Shown here one piece after another: positions 43,794 through 53,402 of a DNA stretch of 64,000 bases. Below the pieces are notes generated by a model, which was given only the letters and a program-made list of their open reading frames with translations, ran no database searches and was not told the origin of the DNA. Location of the stretch: contig JBFXFL010000004.1 of the NCBI GenBank assembly GCA_050179115.1, positions 1 to 64,000 on the forward strand. Direction: 5' to 3'. The first letter of the stretch is position 1, and every line of letters begins with the position of its first letter. Made by a program: the position numbers and the translations under genes. This stretch comes from JAGPUQ01 sp050179115 (GTDB lineage: Bacteria; Pseudomonadota; Gammaproteobacteria; Pseudomonadales; Porticoccaceae).

Positions 43794-43903
43794 GTTGATT
43801 CAAACCAGGCACCTGCAATCGGGCACACGCCGCTGCCGCCTGAACGAGTTGCAATGAAATTGGCCCAATACTTGCTGTTTCGTAGGCTACCCGAGGTGGC
43901 CAA

Positions 43904-45034
43904 ATGCCGATACCCCAGAGCATTCTCCAGCCGACACCCGAACCTCTGCTGTTGGACAACCTGAAAACCGCCGTCCTGGTGCTGGACGCGGACCTGCATG
44001 TCCAGTATTTGAACACGGCGGCGGAAACCCTGCTTGAAGCGAGCGCAAGCCGGTTGCGCGGCGCCCAGTTCGTCAGCTGTTTTGCCGAGCCCGAGCCTCG
44101 ACGTGCGCTGCTGCGGCAAGCACTCGACGAGCAGCAGCCCTATACCGAGCGCACTGTCAAGCTGATGCTGGTCGATGGGCGCGAAATCACCGTGGATTAC
44201 ACTGTGTCACCCATTCAGCGCAAAGCGGAAGCACTGCTCCTGGTTGAAATGCTGCCCATGGACCGCAGTCTGCGGATCGGCCGGGAACGCGCTCTGCTGT
44301 CCGCGAACGACACCTCGCGCAACCTGATCCGCGGCTTGGCGCACGAGATCAAGAACCCGCTGGGCGGCATCCTGGGCGCCTCCCAGCTGCTGGCCCAGGA
44401 ACTGGCCCGCGACGACCTGCGGGAATACACCGATATCATCATCGCCGAAACCGAACGGCTGCGGCAGTTGGTGGATCGCCTGCTCGGCCCCTCGCAGCCG
44501 GCTCAGCTGGCGGCGATCAACATCCACGAAATCACCGAGCGGGTAGCCGCCCTGGTCGAAGCCGAGACCAGCGGGCAATTGCGCATCCAGCGCGAATACG
44601 ATCCCAGTATTCCAGACATCAACGCCGATCGCGGCAAGCTGATACAGGCAACGCTGAATCTGGTGCGCAATGCCATGCAGGCTGTCGAGGCCGCGGGGCG
44701 CATCGCCGACGGCAGTGCCTGCGTGATCCTGCGCACCCGCGTGGTCAATCATTTCACCATCGGCGGACACCAGCACCGCATCGTCTGTCGGCTCGATGTC
44801 ATCGACAACGGTACGGGTGTGCCCGAGGAGATCAGCGACCGCATCTTCTATCCGATGGTCAGCGGGCGGCCCAACGGCACCGGCCTGGGCCTGCCCATTG
44901 CACAATCCGCCATTCAACTGCATCGAGGCCTCATTGAATGCGACAGCGCGCCGGGTCATACCCGGTTTTCGATTTACCTGCCCATCCAATCAACGCGCGG
45001 AGCGCTGCATGAAGCCGACAATCTGGATCGTTGA
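43904..45034 (+). CDS. ntrB: Nitrogen regulation sensor histidine kinase NtrB
   Basis: Phosphorylates or dephosphorylates NtrC depending on GlnB (PII) and glutamine status. The 376-residue soluble kinase has an N-terminal PAS domain (residues 15-130), the phosphorylated histidine in GLAHEIKNPLGGILGASQLL (H147), an N box LVRNAMQAV, a G1 box DVIDNGTGVPEE and a G2 box GTGLGLPIAQSAIQLH. Also called glnL. It overlaps ntrC by 26 bases. Confidence 0.95.
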   Translation: MPIPQSILQPTPEPLLLDNLKTAVLVLDADLHVQYLNTAAETLLEASASRLRGAQFVSCFAEPEPRRALLRQALDEQQPYTERTVKLMLVDGREITVDYTVSPIQRKAEALLLVEMLPMDRSLRIGRERALLSANDTSRNLIRGLAHEIKNPLGGILGASQLLAQELARDDLREYTDIIIAETERLRQLVDRLLGPSQPAQLAAINIHEITERVAALVEAETSGQLRIQREYDPSIPDINADRGKLIQATLNLVRNAMQAVEAAGRIADGSACVILRTRVVNHFTIGGHQHRIVCRLDVIDNGTGVPEEISDRIFYPMVSGRPNGTGLGLPIAQSAIQLHRGLIECDSAPGHTRFSIYLPIQSTRGALHEADNLDR

Positions 45035-46427
45035 CGACGACAAATCCATCCGCTGGGTAATGGAGCGCGCCCTCGAAAAAGCGGATATGACAGTGGAGTG
45101 CTTCGAGGATGCTCCAAGCGTTCTCAAGCGCCTGGATCGCGGCCTGCCCGATACCCTGATCAGCGACATTCGCATGCCCGGCATGAGTGGCCTGGAACTG
45201 CTCGACCGGTTGCGCCGGGAAAATCCCGCCATGCCGGTGATCATCACCACGGCTCACTCCGATCTCGACAGTGCCGTGGCGGCTTATCAGGGCGGCGCCT
45301 TCGAATACCTGCCCAAGCCGTTCAATATCGACGAGCTGGTCTCGGTGACCCGTCGCGCAATCGAATACGCGCGCGAGAAAAGCACGGCCGCAAAACCGAT
45401 GGAAGCCGAAGTTTCCAAGGAAATCATCGGCGAGGCGCCGGCGATGCAGGAGGTGTTCCGCGCCATCGGTCGCCTCTCCCATTCGAACATCACGGTACTG
45501 ATCAACGGTGAGTCAGGCACCGGCAAGGAGCTGGTCGCGCGGGCACTCCATCGCCACAGCCCGCGTCGGGAACAGCCGTTCATTGCGCTGAATATGGCGG
45601 CGATTCCCCATGATTTGATTGAATCGGAGCTGTTCGGCCACGAAAAGGGTGCCTTCACCGGAGCGGCCCAGCGCCGCGTGGGGCGCTTCGAGCAGGCCGA
45701 TGGCGGCACTTTGTTCCTGGATGAAATCGGCGACATGCCGCCGGAAGCGCAAACCCGCCTGCTGCGCGTGCTGGCGGACCGCGAGTTCTACCGCGTCGGC
45801 GGCCACACCCCCGTCAAGGTCGACGTCCGGATCATCGCTGCGACCCACCAGAATCTCGAAATCCTGGTAGGCGAACACCGGTTTCGCGAGGACCTGTTCC
45901 ATCGCCTGAACGTGATTCGCATCCATCTGCCGCGGCTGTCGGATCGTCGCGAAGACCTTCCGCAACTCATGCAGCACTTCTTCAAGACGTCTGCCGAGGA
46001 ACTCAATGTCGAGCCCAAAATACTGTCCCAGGAAGCCTCTGCGTACCTGTGCAGCCTGCCCTGGCCGGGTAACGTGCGACAACTGGAGAACACCTGCCGC
46101 TGGCTGACGGTGATGGCGGCGGGGCGCGAGGTGCTTAAATCCGACCTCCCGCCCGAACTGCTTGCCGTCGATACGCCGAGCCCCCGTGCCGCGGGCGACT
46201 GGGAGCAGTCCCTGCGGCGCTGGATCGGCAGTCAGCTTGCCAGCGGGGCACGTGACATCCTGGCCACGGCGACTCCCGCGTTTGAGCGCGCCGCGATCGA
46301 GACCGCGCTCGAGTACACCGCCGGCCGCAAGCGCGATGCCGCCGAACTGCTGGGCTGGGGGCGCAACACACTGACCCGGAAAATACAGGAACTGGGAATT
46401 GCGGATGATCGTGACAGCGAGGCCTGA
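45009..46427 (+). CDS. ntrC: Nitrogen regulation response regulator NtrC
   Basis: Sigma-54 activator for nitrogen genes. The 472-residue protein has a receiver domain with WIVDDDKSIRWV and phosphorylated aspartate 54 in LISDIRMPGM, a AAA+ domain with Walker A GESGTGKELVAR, GAFTGA (sigma-54 contact), Walker B GGTLFLDEIGDM and a C-terminal Fis helix-turn-helix (RKRDAAELLGWGRNTLTRKI). The ATG at 45009 overlaps ntrB. It would act on the glnA promoter and on the dyad before ntrB. Also called glnG. Confidence 0.96.
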   Translation: MKPTIWIVDDDKSIRWVMERALEKADMTVECFEDAPSVLKRLDRGLPDTLISDIRMPGMSGLELLDRLRRENPAMPVIITTAHSDLDSAVAAYQGGAFEYLPKPFNIDELVSVTRRAIEYAREKSTAAKPMEAEVSKEIIGEAPAMQEVFRAIGRLSHSNITVLINGESGTGKELVARALHRHSPRREQPFIALNMAAIPHDLIESELFGHEKGAFTGAAQRRVGRFEQADGGTLFLDEIGDMPPEAQTRLLRVLADREFYRVGGHTPVKVDVRIIAATHQNLEILVGEHRFREDLFHRLNVIRIHLPRLSDRREDLPQLMQHFFKTSAEELNVEPKILSQEASAYLCSLPWPGNVRQLENTCRWLTVMAAGREVLKSDLPPELLAVDTPSPRAAGDWEQSLRRWIGSQLASGARDILATATPAFERAAIETALEYTAGRKRDAAELLGWGRNTLTRKIQELGIADDRDSEA

Positions 46428-46469
46428 CCAGGGGCGCCGGGGCCGATCAGGCCCTTCAGGGGTTTTGCG

Positions 46470-46952
46470 CTACGCGGCGGTTCCTTGCATTGCGCGCCGG
46501 GCGGCGGCCTGGCGGTACAGCCCGTCGAAATTGACCGGGGGCAGCAACAGGGGAGGAAACCCGCCGCGAAGCGCGGCGCTGTCCACCGCCTCGCGCGCAT
46601 AGGGAAAGAGTACCGTCGGGCAATGAACATTCAGTACCTGGGCCAGCTCCGCCTCCTCCAGACCGGAAATCATGAACACGCCCGCCTGATGAATTTCGAC
46701 CAGATACAGCGTCTGCTCCCCATCCTTCAGGGTGACCGTCAGGGTCAACATCACTTCATAGCGATCCTGTTCCAGCCGGCGCACCCCGACGCCCATTTCC
46801 TGAGCCGCCTGCGCCTGTCCTTGCCGCATGAGCACATCGGGGCCGGCGGGGGCTTCGAACGACATGTCCTTGATGTAGATCCGCTGAATGGCCATCTGGG
46901 GACCACGATCTGCGGCTGGGTTTCCGGTGCTGGCGTTACTGTCGGATGTCAT
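46470..46952 (-). CDS. secB: Protein-export chaperone SecB
   Basis: Keeps preproteins unfolded and hands them to SecA. The 160-residue protein has QRIYIKDMSFEAP, VGVRRLEQDRYEVMLTLTVTLKDGEQTLYLVEIHQAGVF in pieces and the conserved HCPTVLFPYAREAVDSAALRGGFPPLLLPPVNF region. It overlaps grxC by four bases; secB, glutaredoxin and rhodanese form one operon as in many gammaproteobacteria. Confidence 0.96.
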   Translation of the reverse strand: MTSDSNASTGNPAADRGPQMAIQRIYIKDMSFEAPAGPDVLMRQGQAQAAQEMGVGVRRLEQDRYEVMLTLTVTLKDGEQTLYLVEIHQAGVFMISGLEEAELAQVLNVHCPTVLFPYAREAVDSAALRGGFPPLLLPPVNFDGLYRQAAARRAMQGTAA

Positions 46953-47239
46953 GATTCGGGTTCTCCAGAAGTGTTGGGTGCGTTGGACGGGGCCAGTAGC
47001 GCGTCGAGCGCGCCCTCGCGCTCCAGGGCCAGCAGATCGGTAAACCCGCCGACGTGATAATCATCAATCCAGATTTGCGGGACCGTATCACGGCCACTGC
47101 GCTCTTCCACCTCGCGGCGCAAGGCCGAGTTCCGGTCGACCGCGATATCCTCGAATGCCACGCCGCGCTGGCGCAGGAACAGGCGCGCCCCCACACAGTA
47201 GGGGCAGATGCGGGTACCGTAGAGCACCACCGAGGGCAT
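46949..47239 (-). CDS. grxC: Glutaredoxin 3
   Basis: Glutathione-dependent thiol reductase. The 96-residue protein has the active site RICPYCVGAR near residues 10-15, TVPQIWIDDYHVGGFTDL with the cis-proline and GG glutathione site. The ATG at 47239 gives the normal length; 11 further codons upstream are a shadow. Its start directly abuts the rhodanese gene stop and its end overlaps secB. Confidence 0.94.
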   Translation of the reverse strand: MPSVVLYGTRICPYCVGARLFLRQRGVAFEDIAVDRNSALRREVEERSGRDTVPQIWIDDYHVGGFTDLLALEREGALDALLAPSNAPNTSGEPES

Positions 47240-47649
47240 CAGGACACCACCGGCAGGCTCTGGCCCTGCCACTCGGCCATGCCACCGCGCAAACGCTGTA
47301 CCTTGAATCCAGCGCGTCGCAAGGTGCGTCCCGCGCTCGCCGCCTGCTGCCCGAGCTTGTCGACAACAATGACGATGCGCTCGCGTGCGGACTCCAGTTC
47401 AGCCAGACGAGTATTGAGCTGGGCAAAGGGGATGTTGATCGCCAGATTGATATGCCCGGACTGATACTCTTTGGCATCGCGAATATCGACCAGAAGGGCC
47501 TCACCGTCGTTGAGCAGGCGCGTGACGTCATGCACCGACAACTGCTTGCCGGCCTTGAAGTGTTCCGTCACCGCGAACAGGTAGACTAGCGCCAGAAACA
47601 GGCTGACCAGAACCCACTGCTCGCTGATAAACACCAGTAAATTCGCCAC
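47239..47649 (-). CDS. Membrane-anchored rhodanese-like protein without the catalytic cysteine
   Basis: A 136-residue protein with an N-terminal membrane helix (about residues 9-26) and a rhodanese domain: LLVDIRDAKEYQSGHINLAINIP and RLRGGMAEWQGQSLPVV. The loop that normally holds the sulfur-carrying cysteine reads IVIVVDKLGQQA, with aspartate in its place, so sulfur transfer is unlikely. The GTG at 47649 has GAGG five bases upstream; a TTG six bases before it is less likely. First gene of the grxC-secB operon. Confidence 0.82.
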   Translation of the reverse strand: MANLLVFISEQWVLVSLFLALVYLFAVTEHFKAGKQLSVHDVTRLLNDGEALLVDIRDAKEYQSGHINLAINIPFAQLNTRLAELESARERIVIVVDKLGQQAASAGRTLRRAGFKVQRLRGGMAEWQGQSLPVVS

Positions 47650-47814
47650 CCGCAACCTCGTTACGCCGCCGTCGACTGAACGGCGGCGTAGTATACACAG
47701 GCGCTTCGCACCCCGCTGTCTCGGTCAACGCCGCCTGGCCAAATAGTTTTTCCGATCCCGAGCCAGTACCATGATGCCCTTTTCCACCATCCCCCACAGG
47801 GCGGTATCGCGCAG

Positions 47815-49389
47815 ATGGACAATGGCAAACGCCCCACTGTTTTGCTGATCCTGGACGGCTGGGGGCACAGTGAAGCCAGCGACCATAACGCGCTCCGCGC
47901 GGCGCGCATCCCCGTCTGGAACGGGCTCTGGGCGCGATGCCCCCATACCCTGGTTTCGGGCTCCGGTCTCGACGTCGGGTTGCCCGACGGCCAGATGGGC
48001 AACTCGGAAGTCGGCCACATGACGCTGGGCTCAGGTCGGGTTTTGTACCAGAACTTCACGCGCATCAATGCCGCGCTCGCCAGCGGCGAGTTCGACGCCA
48101 ACCCGGTCTACGGCGCGGCGATCGAGCGCGCCATCGCGGCAGGCGGCGCGGTGCATGTGCTGGGACTGCTGTCTCCGGGAGGCGTCCACAGCCACGAAGA
48201 GCATCTCCGGGCCGCTGTCGCGCTGGCGGCAAAACGCGGCGCGCGGCGCGTGTATCTGCACGCCTTTCTGGACGGTCGGGACACGCCGCCGCGCAGTGCA
48301 GAAGCATCCCTGCAACGCACGCAAGAGGTATTTGCCACCCTGCGTTGCGGGCGCATCGCGTCGATCTGCGGTCGCTACTACGCCATGGATCGGGACAATC
48401 GCTGGGATCGCACCGAGCGCGCCTACGACATGCTGACCGCGGCAACGGCGCCGTTTCGGGAAGCCGATCCGATCAGCGCACTGCGCGCCGCCTATGCGCG
48501 CGGCGAAAACGACGAATTCGTGCAGCCGACCCTGGTACAAGGCCCCGATGAAGCGGCGGCGCCGATTCGCACGGGCGACGCGGTGATCTTCATGAACTTC
48601 CGGCCCGACCGCGCGCGCCAGCTTACCCGGGCGCTGGTCGAACCGGATTTTGCCGGATTCAAGCGCAAGCAGTGGCCAAAGGTGAGCGATTTTGTCACCA
48701 CCACCGAGTACGAAGCGGGCCTGCCGGTGCACTGTGCCTTTCCGCCGGTGTCTCTCACCAACTCTCTTGGCGAATATCTGGCGAACCTGGGGAAAACCCA
48801 GCTCCGCATCGCCGAGACCGAGAAATACGCCCATGTGACCTTCTTTTTCAGTGGCGGTCGCGAAGCCTGCTATCCCGGGGAGGAGCGCATCCTGATTCCG
48901 TCGCCCCAGGTGGCGACCTACGATCTCAAACCCGAAATGAGCGCGTTCGAGGTTACCGACAGGCTGGTCGAAGCCATCTCCGAACGCCGTTTTGACTTGA
49001 TCGTGTGCAATTTCGCCAACGGCGACATGGTCGGCCACACGGGGATCTTTGCCGCCGCCGTACGAGCCGCAGAGGCCGTCGACATCTGCATCGGGCGCAT
49101 TGTCGCCGCACTGGAGACGGTCCAGGGCCAATGCCTGATCACCGCCGATCACGGCAACCTGGAGCTGATGGAGGAAAACGGCCAGCCGCTTACCTCCCAC
49201 ACCACGCTGCCGGTGCCCCTGGTCTATGTCGGTCCCCGGAACATCGCCCTGGCCGCAGGCGGCACGCTGGCCGATGTCGCACCGACCCTGCTGGCGCTGA
49301 TGGATCTCCCGCCACCGATGGAAATGACTGGCCACTCGCTGCTGGTCGCGGATTCCGGCGAGCCCCGGAGCGCGCGAGCGCGGGGGTGA
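47815..49389 (+). CDS. gpmI: 2,3-bisphosphoglycerate-independent phosphoglycerate mutase
   Basis: Interconverts 3- and 2-phosphoglycerate in glycolysis and gluconeogenesis using two Mn2+. The 524-residue protein has LLILDGWGHSE with a metal aspartate, the nucleophile serine in GQMGNSEVGHM near residue 64, LDGRDTPPRS, GRYYAMDRDNRWDRTE and ITADHGNLELM at the second metal site. The stop overlaps the envC start (GTGA). Confidence 0.96.
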   Translation: MDNGKRPTVLLILDGWGHSEASDHNALRAARIPVWNGLWARCPHTLVSGSGLDVGLPDGQMGNSEVGHMTLGSGRVLYQNFTRINAALASGEFDANPVYGAAIERAIAAGGAVHVLGLLSPGGVHSHEEHLRAAVALAAKRGARRVYLHAFLDGRDTPPRSAEASLQRTQEVFATLRCGRIASICGRYYAMDRDNRWDRTERAYDMLTAATAPFREADPISALRAAYARGENDEFVQPTLVQGPDEAAAPIRTGDAVIFMNFRPDRARQLTRALVEPDFAGFKRKQWPKVSDFVTTTEYEAGLPVHCAFPPVSLTNSLGEYLANLGKTQLRIAETEKYAHVTFFFSGGREACYPGEERILIPSPQVATYDLKPEMSAFEVTDRLVEAISERRFDLIVCNFANGDMVGHTGIFAAAVRAAEAVDICIGRIVAALETVQGQCLITADHGNLELMEENGQPLTSHTTLPVPLVYVGPRNIALAAGGTLADVAPTLLALMDLPPPMEMTGHSLLVADSGEPRSARARG

Positions 49390-50501
49390 AACGCGTTGCG
49401 CTCGCCTGGTGCCTTGCCGGCCTCGCCGCGGGTGCGGGCGCCGGGGACGATGCCGGCAAATTGCAGAAACTGCGCGGCGAGATCGGCGCTCGCGAGCAAC
49501 GCGTTCAACAAACCGACGTCGAGCGGGCCGCGCTGGAGGACCAACTCCAGAACGCCGAGACCAGTCTGGCCGAGTTGCGCGAGCGCCACACCCGCCTCGC
49601 CCAGCGCGTCGCCGCCGGGGAGACGGAACTGAGCGCCCTGGGCAAGCAGCGGGAGGCGCTCCAGCAGACCGCGACACAACAGTTACAGCGCCTCGCCGCC
49701 GACGCCGCGCTGGCTTACCGGCTCGGGCGCAGTGAACCCCTGAAAATGCTGCTCAACATGGAGGATCCCCAGCAGGCTCACCGCATGACGGCCTATTACG
49801 GTCGTTTCCTTGCCGCGCGCGCCGGGCAGCTCACGCGCTACCAGACCAGCCTTCAGGAACTTGACGCCGCCACCGCCGCCGTCACGGCGCGCCAGGTGCG
49901 GCTGGAGGCCGACCGCGTTGCCCTGAACGATGTCCTGCGTCAGCAGCAAACACAGCAGGCAGGACGGCGCGAGGCCATGGCGGCACTCGCGCGCGACCTG
50001 AAGGATGAACGCGCACGGCTGGCGCAGCTGAAAGCCGAGGAACGGCGTCTGCGAGAGGTACTCGACGAGCTGGCCCGCGGCACCAATCCGGACAGCGACG
50101 GTCCCTTTGCGAAGCAGGCCGGGAAGCTGCCGTGGCCGGTAAATGGCAAGCCGCGCAATCGTTTCGGAGCCAGTCGTGCCAGTGCATTACCCTGGACCGG
50201 CTGGATGATCGACGTCCAGGAGGGCAGTGAAGTCCACGCCATCCACGCCGGCACCGTGGTGTTCGCGGACTATCTGCGCGGTCAAGGACAGCTCCTCATC
50301 GTCGATCACGGAGGTGGTTATCTCAGCCTGTATGCGCACAATCAGGCCCTGCTCAAGGGTGCCGGTGCGCGGGTACAGGGCGGCGAGGTGATTGCCCGCG
50401 CCGGATCGAGCGGCGGCCTGGAGCGCAGTGCGCTCTATTTCGAGATCCGGCATGGCGGAAAAACCCTGGACCCGGCAGCCTGGCTGCGCAAGCGGAGTTA
50501 A
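49386..50501 (+). CDS. envC: Murein hydrolase activator EnvC-like protein
   Basis: Activates amidases that split the septum during cell division. The 371-residue periplasmic protein has a signal peptide (VKRVALAWCLAGLAAGAGAGD), a long coiled coil of residues 25-220 (KLQKLRGEIGAREQRVQQTD, repeated QQTATQQLQRLAADAALA) and a C-terminal LytM domain. LytM zinc ligands are degraded (IDVQEGSEVHAIHAGTVVFA, YLSLYAHNQALL keeps one H), as in EnvC, a non-catalytic activator. The GTG at 49386 overlaps the gpmI stop. Confidence 0.92.
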   Translation: MKRVALAWCLAGLAAGAGAGDDAGKLQKLRGEIGAREQRVQQTDVERAALEDQLQNAETSLAELRERHTRLAQRVAAGETELSALGKQREALQQTATQQLQRLAADAALAYRLGRSEPLKMLLNMEDPQQAHRMTAYYGRFLAARAGQLTRYQTSLQELDAATAAVTARQVRLEADRVALNDVLRQQQTQQAGRREAMAALARDLKDERARLAQLKAEERRLREVLDELARGTNPDSDGPFAKQAGKLPWPVNGKPRNRFGASRASALPWTGWMIDVQEGSEVHAIHAGTVVFADYLRGQGQLLIVDHGGGYLSLYAHNQALLKGAGARVQGGEVIARAGSSGGLERSALYFEIRHGGKTLDPAAWLRKRS

Positions 50502-50632
50502 CCGGCCGCCCGACTCCACCCATCACCGCTACCGGGCATGACACACTGTTATGATTGCCGCGCGAAGCCGCTCAGTGCTGACCGACCGAGCGGTGCGCCT
50601 TGCCGGATTTCCGTACCGAGGACCCCGATGTC

Positions 50633-51913
50633 ATGAAATTGCGCCAGCTGATCCTCCCCTGTCTGTGGGGCGCTGCGGCCTGCGCCTTCGCCGCCGAATC
50701 CGGCGACGCCCCCGCCCGGCTGCCCCTCGATGAACTGCAGCTCTTTGCTCAGGTATTCGACCAGGTGCGCAACGCCTACGTCGAGGAAATCGACGACCGC
50801 GTACTGCTGCAGAAAGCCGTGACCGGGCTGCTCGGACAGCTCGACCCACATTCCGCCTTTCTCGAAGCCGAGCCCTACACTGAGCTGAAAGAGCACACTA
50901 CCGGCGAATTCGGAGGCATCGGTGTCGAATTGGGGCTCGACCGCGGTTATGTGAGCGTGATCTCGCCCATCGACGACACGCCGGCCGCGCGCGCCGGGTT
51001 GCAGCCGGGGGATCTGATCCTGCAACTGGACGACCGCTCCACCCAGGGCATGAGCCTGGAGGAAGCGATCTCCCTGATGCGCGGTGCCAAGGGCAGCGCC
51101 CTCAAACTCACCATAGGGCGGGAAGGGGCGACCGAACCCCTGGTGCTGACGATCACGCGCGACACGATCACCATCAAGAGTGTCCGCCAGGAGATGCTGG
51201 AGCCGGATTTCGCGTATCTGCGCATCGCACAATTCCAGGAGCAAACCGGCGCGCAATTCACCCGCGCCATAGCCGAACTGCGCAAACAGGCGCCCGCGCT
51301 CAAGGGCGTGGTAATTGATTTGCGCAACAACCCGGGGGGGCTGCTGCCGGCATCGATAGAGGTGGCCGATGCGCTGCTCGACAGCGGCCTTATCGTTTAT
51401 ACCGAGGGTCGCATCGCATCCGCCAACACCCGGGTCATGGCGACCCCTGGCGATGCCCTGGCGGGGATTCCGCTCGCGGTATTGATTAACGAAGGTACCG
51501 CATCAGCCGCGGAGATCGTCGCCGGGGCACTCAAGGATCACCGTCGCGCCCTGATCGTCGGTACCAAGAGCTTTGGCAAGGGTTCCGTACAAACGGTGCT
51601 GCCGCTGCGGGACGGGCGCGCGATCAAACTGACCACGGCACGCTACTTCACGCCCAGCGGCAACTCCATCCAGGCCGACGGGATCCAGCCCGATGTGGAG
51701 GTACGCCGCGCCGAGGTGCGCGAACTCGAACCCGGCTTCGTGATCAAGGAGTCAAACCTTGAGGGACACCTGGAAAGCGGCACCAAACAGCCGTCGTCGA
51801 AAGATGACACTGATTCCGGAAAACCCGTCGATAATCAGCTCCATGAAGCCGTCAACCTGCTCAAGGCGCTGGCGCTGTTCAGCCGACCGGCGGACCCGCT
51901 GGCGGACCAGTGA
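50633..51913 (+). CDS. ctp: C-terminal processing peptidase (S41 family)
   Basis: Periplasmic serine protease that trims the C-termini of envelope proteins. The 426-residue protein has a signal peptide, a PDZ domain (GGIGVELGLDRGYVSVISPIDDTPAARAGLQPGD in pieces) and the S41 catalytic core: VIDLRNNPGGLL, catalytic serine in NEGTASAAEIVAGAL and lysine in GTKSFGKGSVQT. The ATG at 50633 has GAGGA upstream. It follows envC in the order gpmI-envC-ctp. Confidence 0.95.
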   Translation: MKLRQLILPCLWGAAACAFAAESGDAPARLPLDELQLFAQVFDQVRNAYVEEIDDRVLLQKAVTGLLGQLDPHSAFLEAEPYTELKEHTTGEFGGIGVELGLDRGYVSVISPIDDTPAARAGLQPGDLILQLDDRSTQGMSLEEAISLMRGAKGSALKLTIGREGATEPLVLTITRDTITIKSVRQEMLEPDFAYLRIAQFQEQTGAQFTRAIAELRKQAPALKGVVIDLRNNPGGLLPASIEVADALLDSGLIVYTEGRIASANTRVMATPGDALAGIPLAVLINEGTASAAEIVAGALKDHRRALIVGTKSFGKGSVQTVLPLRDGRAIKLTTARYFTPSGNSIQADGIQPDVEVRRAEVRELEPGFVIKESNLEGHLESGTKQPSSKDDTDSGKPVDNQLHEAVNLLKALALFSRPADPLADQ

Positions 51914-52127
51914 GCTTGCAACACCGCGCCGGGTTGCTGTACAAAGAGACGAGCGCATGGAACGCGGTCATCGTCAGACGGAGATCACCTCCAGATCGTG
52001 CGGAGTGACGGCAGTATTTGACGAAAGTCTTTTGCTACCGCTGTTCGCAAACGACCGGGCAGGGACGCGGGATGCACCGCAACCAACTCGTGCCGCGGCA
52101 ATACGCAGCACCCACACGATACAGGCA

Positions 52128-52430
52128 ATGGCTATGGCTACGACCGAGGCTCTGGCCCCACAGGTTTCACACCTGCCGCGCGCCGGCGAGCAGGCCGTGC
52201 CCGAGGTAATCACCGCCCGCAACAGCCGGCTTTTCCAGGGTTCTGGCGGCTGGTACTTCAGCACGCGTGAAAAGGTCACCCTGGGCCCGTTTCCGGCACC
52301 CGAGAGCGCCGAAGCGGCGGTGGCGGATTTTATGATGTTTATCAAAAGTGCACCGCCACGGGTGATCAATGTGTTCAAAGGCGGGCTGCGACCACCGCCG
52401 GCGTCCGGGTCTGCGGCTTCCTACGGCTGA
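52128..52430 (+). CDS. Small DUF6316-like protein
   Basis: A 100-residue protein, MAMATTEALAPQ at its start. The central piece RLFQGSGGWYFSTREKVTLGPFP matches a short conserved family (GGxWYFxTRE...GPF) of gammaproteobacterial proteins of unknown function. The N-terminal 30 residues are variable. The reading frame is open far upstream, so the exact start is uncertain. The 214 bases between it and ctp hold no other gene. Confidence 0.6.
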   Translation: MAMATTEALAPQVSHLPRAGEQAVPEVITARNSRLFQGSGGWYFSTREKVTLGPFPAPESAEAAVADFMMFIKSAPPRVINVFKGGLRPPPASGSAASYG

Positions 52431-52569
52431 CTTGGCCGTCACCCGGTGCGCTCGCTGGATTCGCGGGCGGCCGACAAACTGCGGGATCGCCACCTGCATC
52501 GGCATCTGACGCTCGGTTCCGCCCCGTTGTTTTGTCTGTCCCGGCGCGCCTTGCGGCACTCTCCGGCAC

Positions 52570-53343
52570 TCAGCGCACAGGTACGCCCTGCGCCGCCATG
52601 AACGCCTTGGCCTCCGCGACGCTGTACTCCCCGAAGTGAAAGATGCTCGCGGCCAGTACCGCGTCCGCGCCACCCTGCTGTACGCCGTCCACCAGATGCT
52701 GGAGGTTGCCCACCCCCCCGGACGCAATCACCGGCACGTCCACGGCGTCGCTGACTGCGCGCGTCAATTCCAGATCGAAGCCATCGCGGGTGCCGTCGCG
52801 GTCCATGCTGGTCAGCAGGATTTCGCCAGCACCGAGCGCCGCCACCCGCCGCGCCCAGGCCACGGCATCGATGCCGGTTCCCCGTCGCCCGCCGTGGGTG
52901 AAGACCTCCCAGCGCGGCGCTTCGCCCGGAGCGCTGACCCGTTTGGCATCAATGGCGACCACAATGCACTGGCTGCCGAAGCGCGCCGCCGCCAGCCGCA
53001 CGAATTCAGGGTCATTCACCGCTGCCGAGTTGATGCCCACCTTGTCGGCGCCCGCCCGCAGCAGGGCCTTGATGTCGTCGAGCGTGCGGACCCCGCCGCC
53101 GACGGTCAGGGGGATGAACACCGCCGCCGCCATGCGGGCGACCGTATCGAGAGTGGTGTCGCGGCCTTCGTGGCTCGCCGTGATATCGAGAAACGTGATC
53201 TCATCGGCGCCGGCCGCGTCATAGCGCCGCGCCACTTCGACCGGATCGCCCGCATCGCGAATATCGACGAAGCGCACGCCCTTCACCACCCGCCCGGCGT
53301 CCACGTCGAGGCAGGGGATGATGCGTCTGGCAAGCTTGGTCAT
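52570..53343 (-). CDS. hisF: Imidazole glycerol phosphate synthase subunit HisF
   Basis: Cyclase subunit that makes imidazole glycerol phosphate and AICAR from PRFAR in histidine synthesis. The 257-residue TIM barrel begins MTKLARRIIPCLDVDAGRVVKG with catalytic aspartate 11 (CLDV) and has VGGGVRTLDDI, DKVGINSAAV, LTSMDRDGTRDGFDL with the second aspartate and VIASGGVG. The start at 53343 is the family start; the longer frame is a shadow. No other his gene is adjacent. Confidence 0.96.
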   Translation of the reverse strand: MTKLARRIIPCLDVDAGRVVKGVRFVDIRDAGDPVEVARRYDAAGADEITFLDITASHEGRDTTLDTVARMAAAVFIPLTVGGGVRTLDDIKALLRAGADKVGINSAAVNDPEFVRLAAARFGSQCIVVAIDAKRVSAPGEAPRWEVFTHGGRRGTGIDAVAWARRVAALGAGEILLTSMDRDGTRDGFDLELTRAVSDAVDVPVIASGGVGNLQHLVDGVQQGGADAVLAASIFHFGEYSVAEAKAFMAAQGVPVR

Positions 53344-53402
53344 GATGGAATCTCGATTGGACTGGATGGGTTGCAACGGATTACTTGACCGGCATCCGCG
53401 GA

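Noticed and set aside
46440..46454. GGGCC/GGCCC hairpin between ntrC and secB
   Set aside because: Only a 5-bp stem with weak following T residues; not convincing as a terminator.
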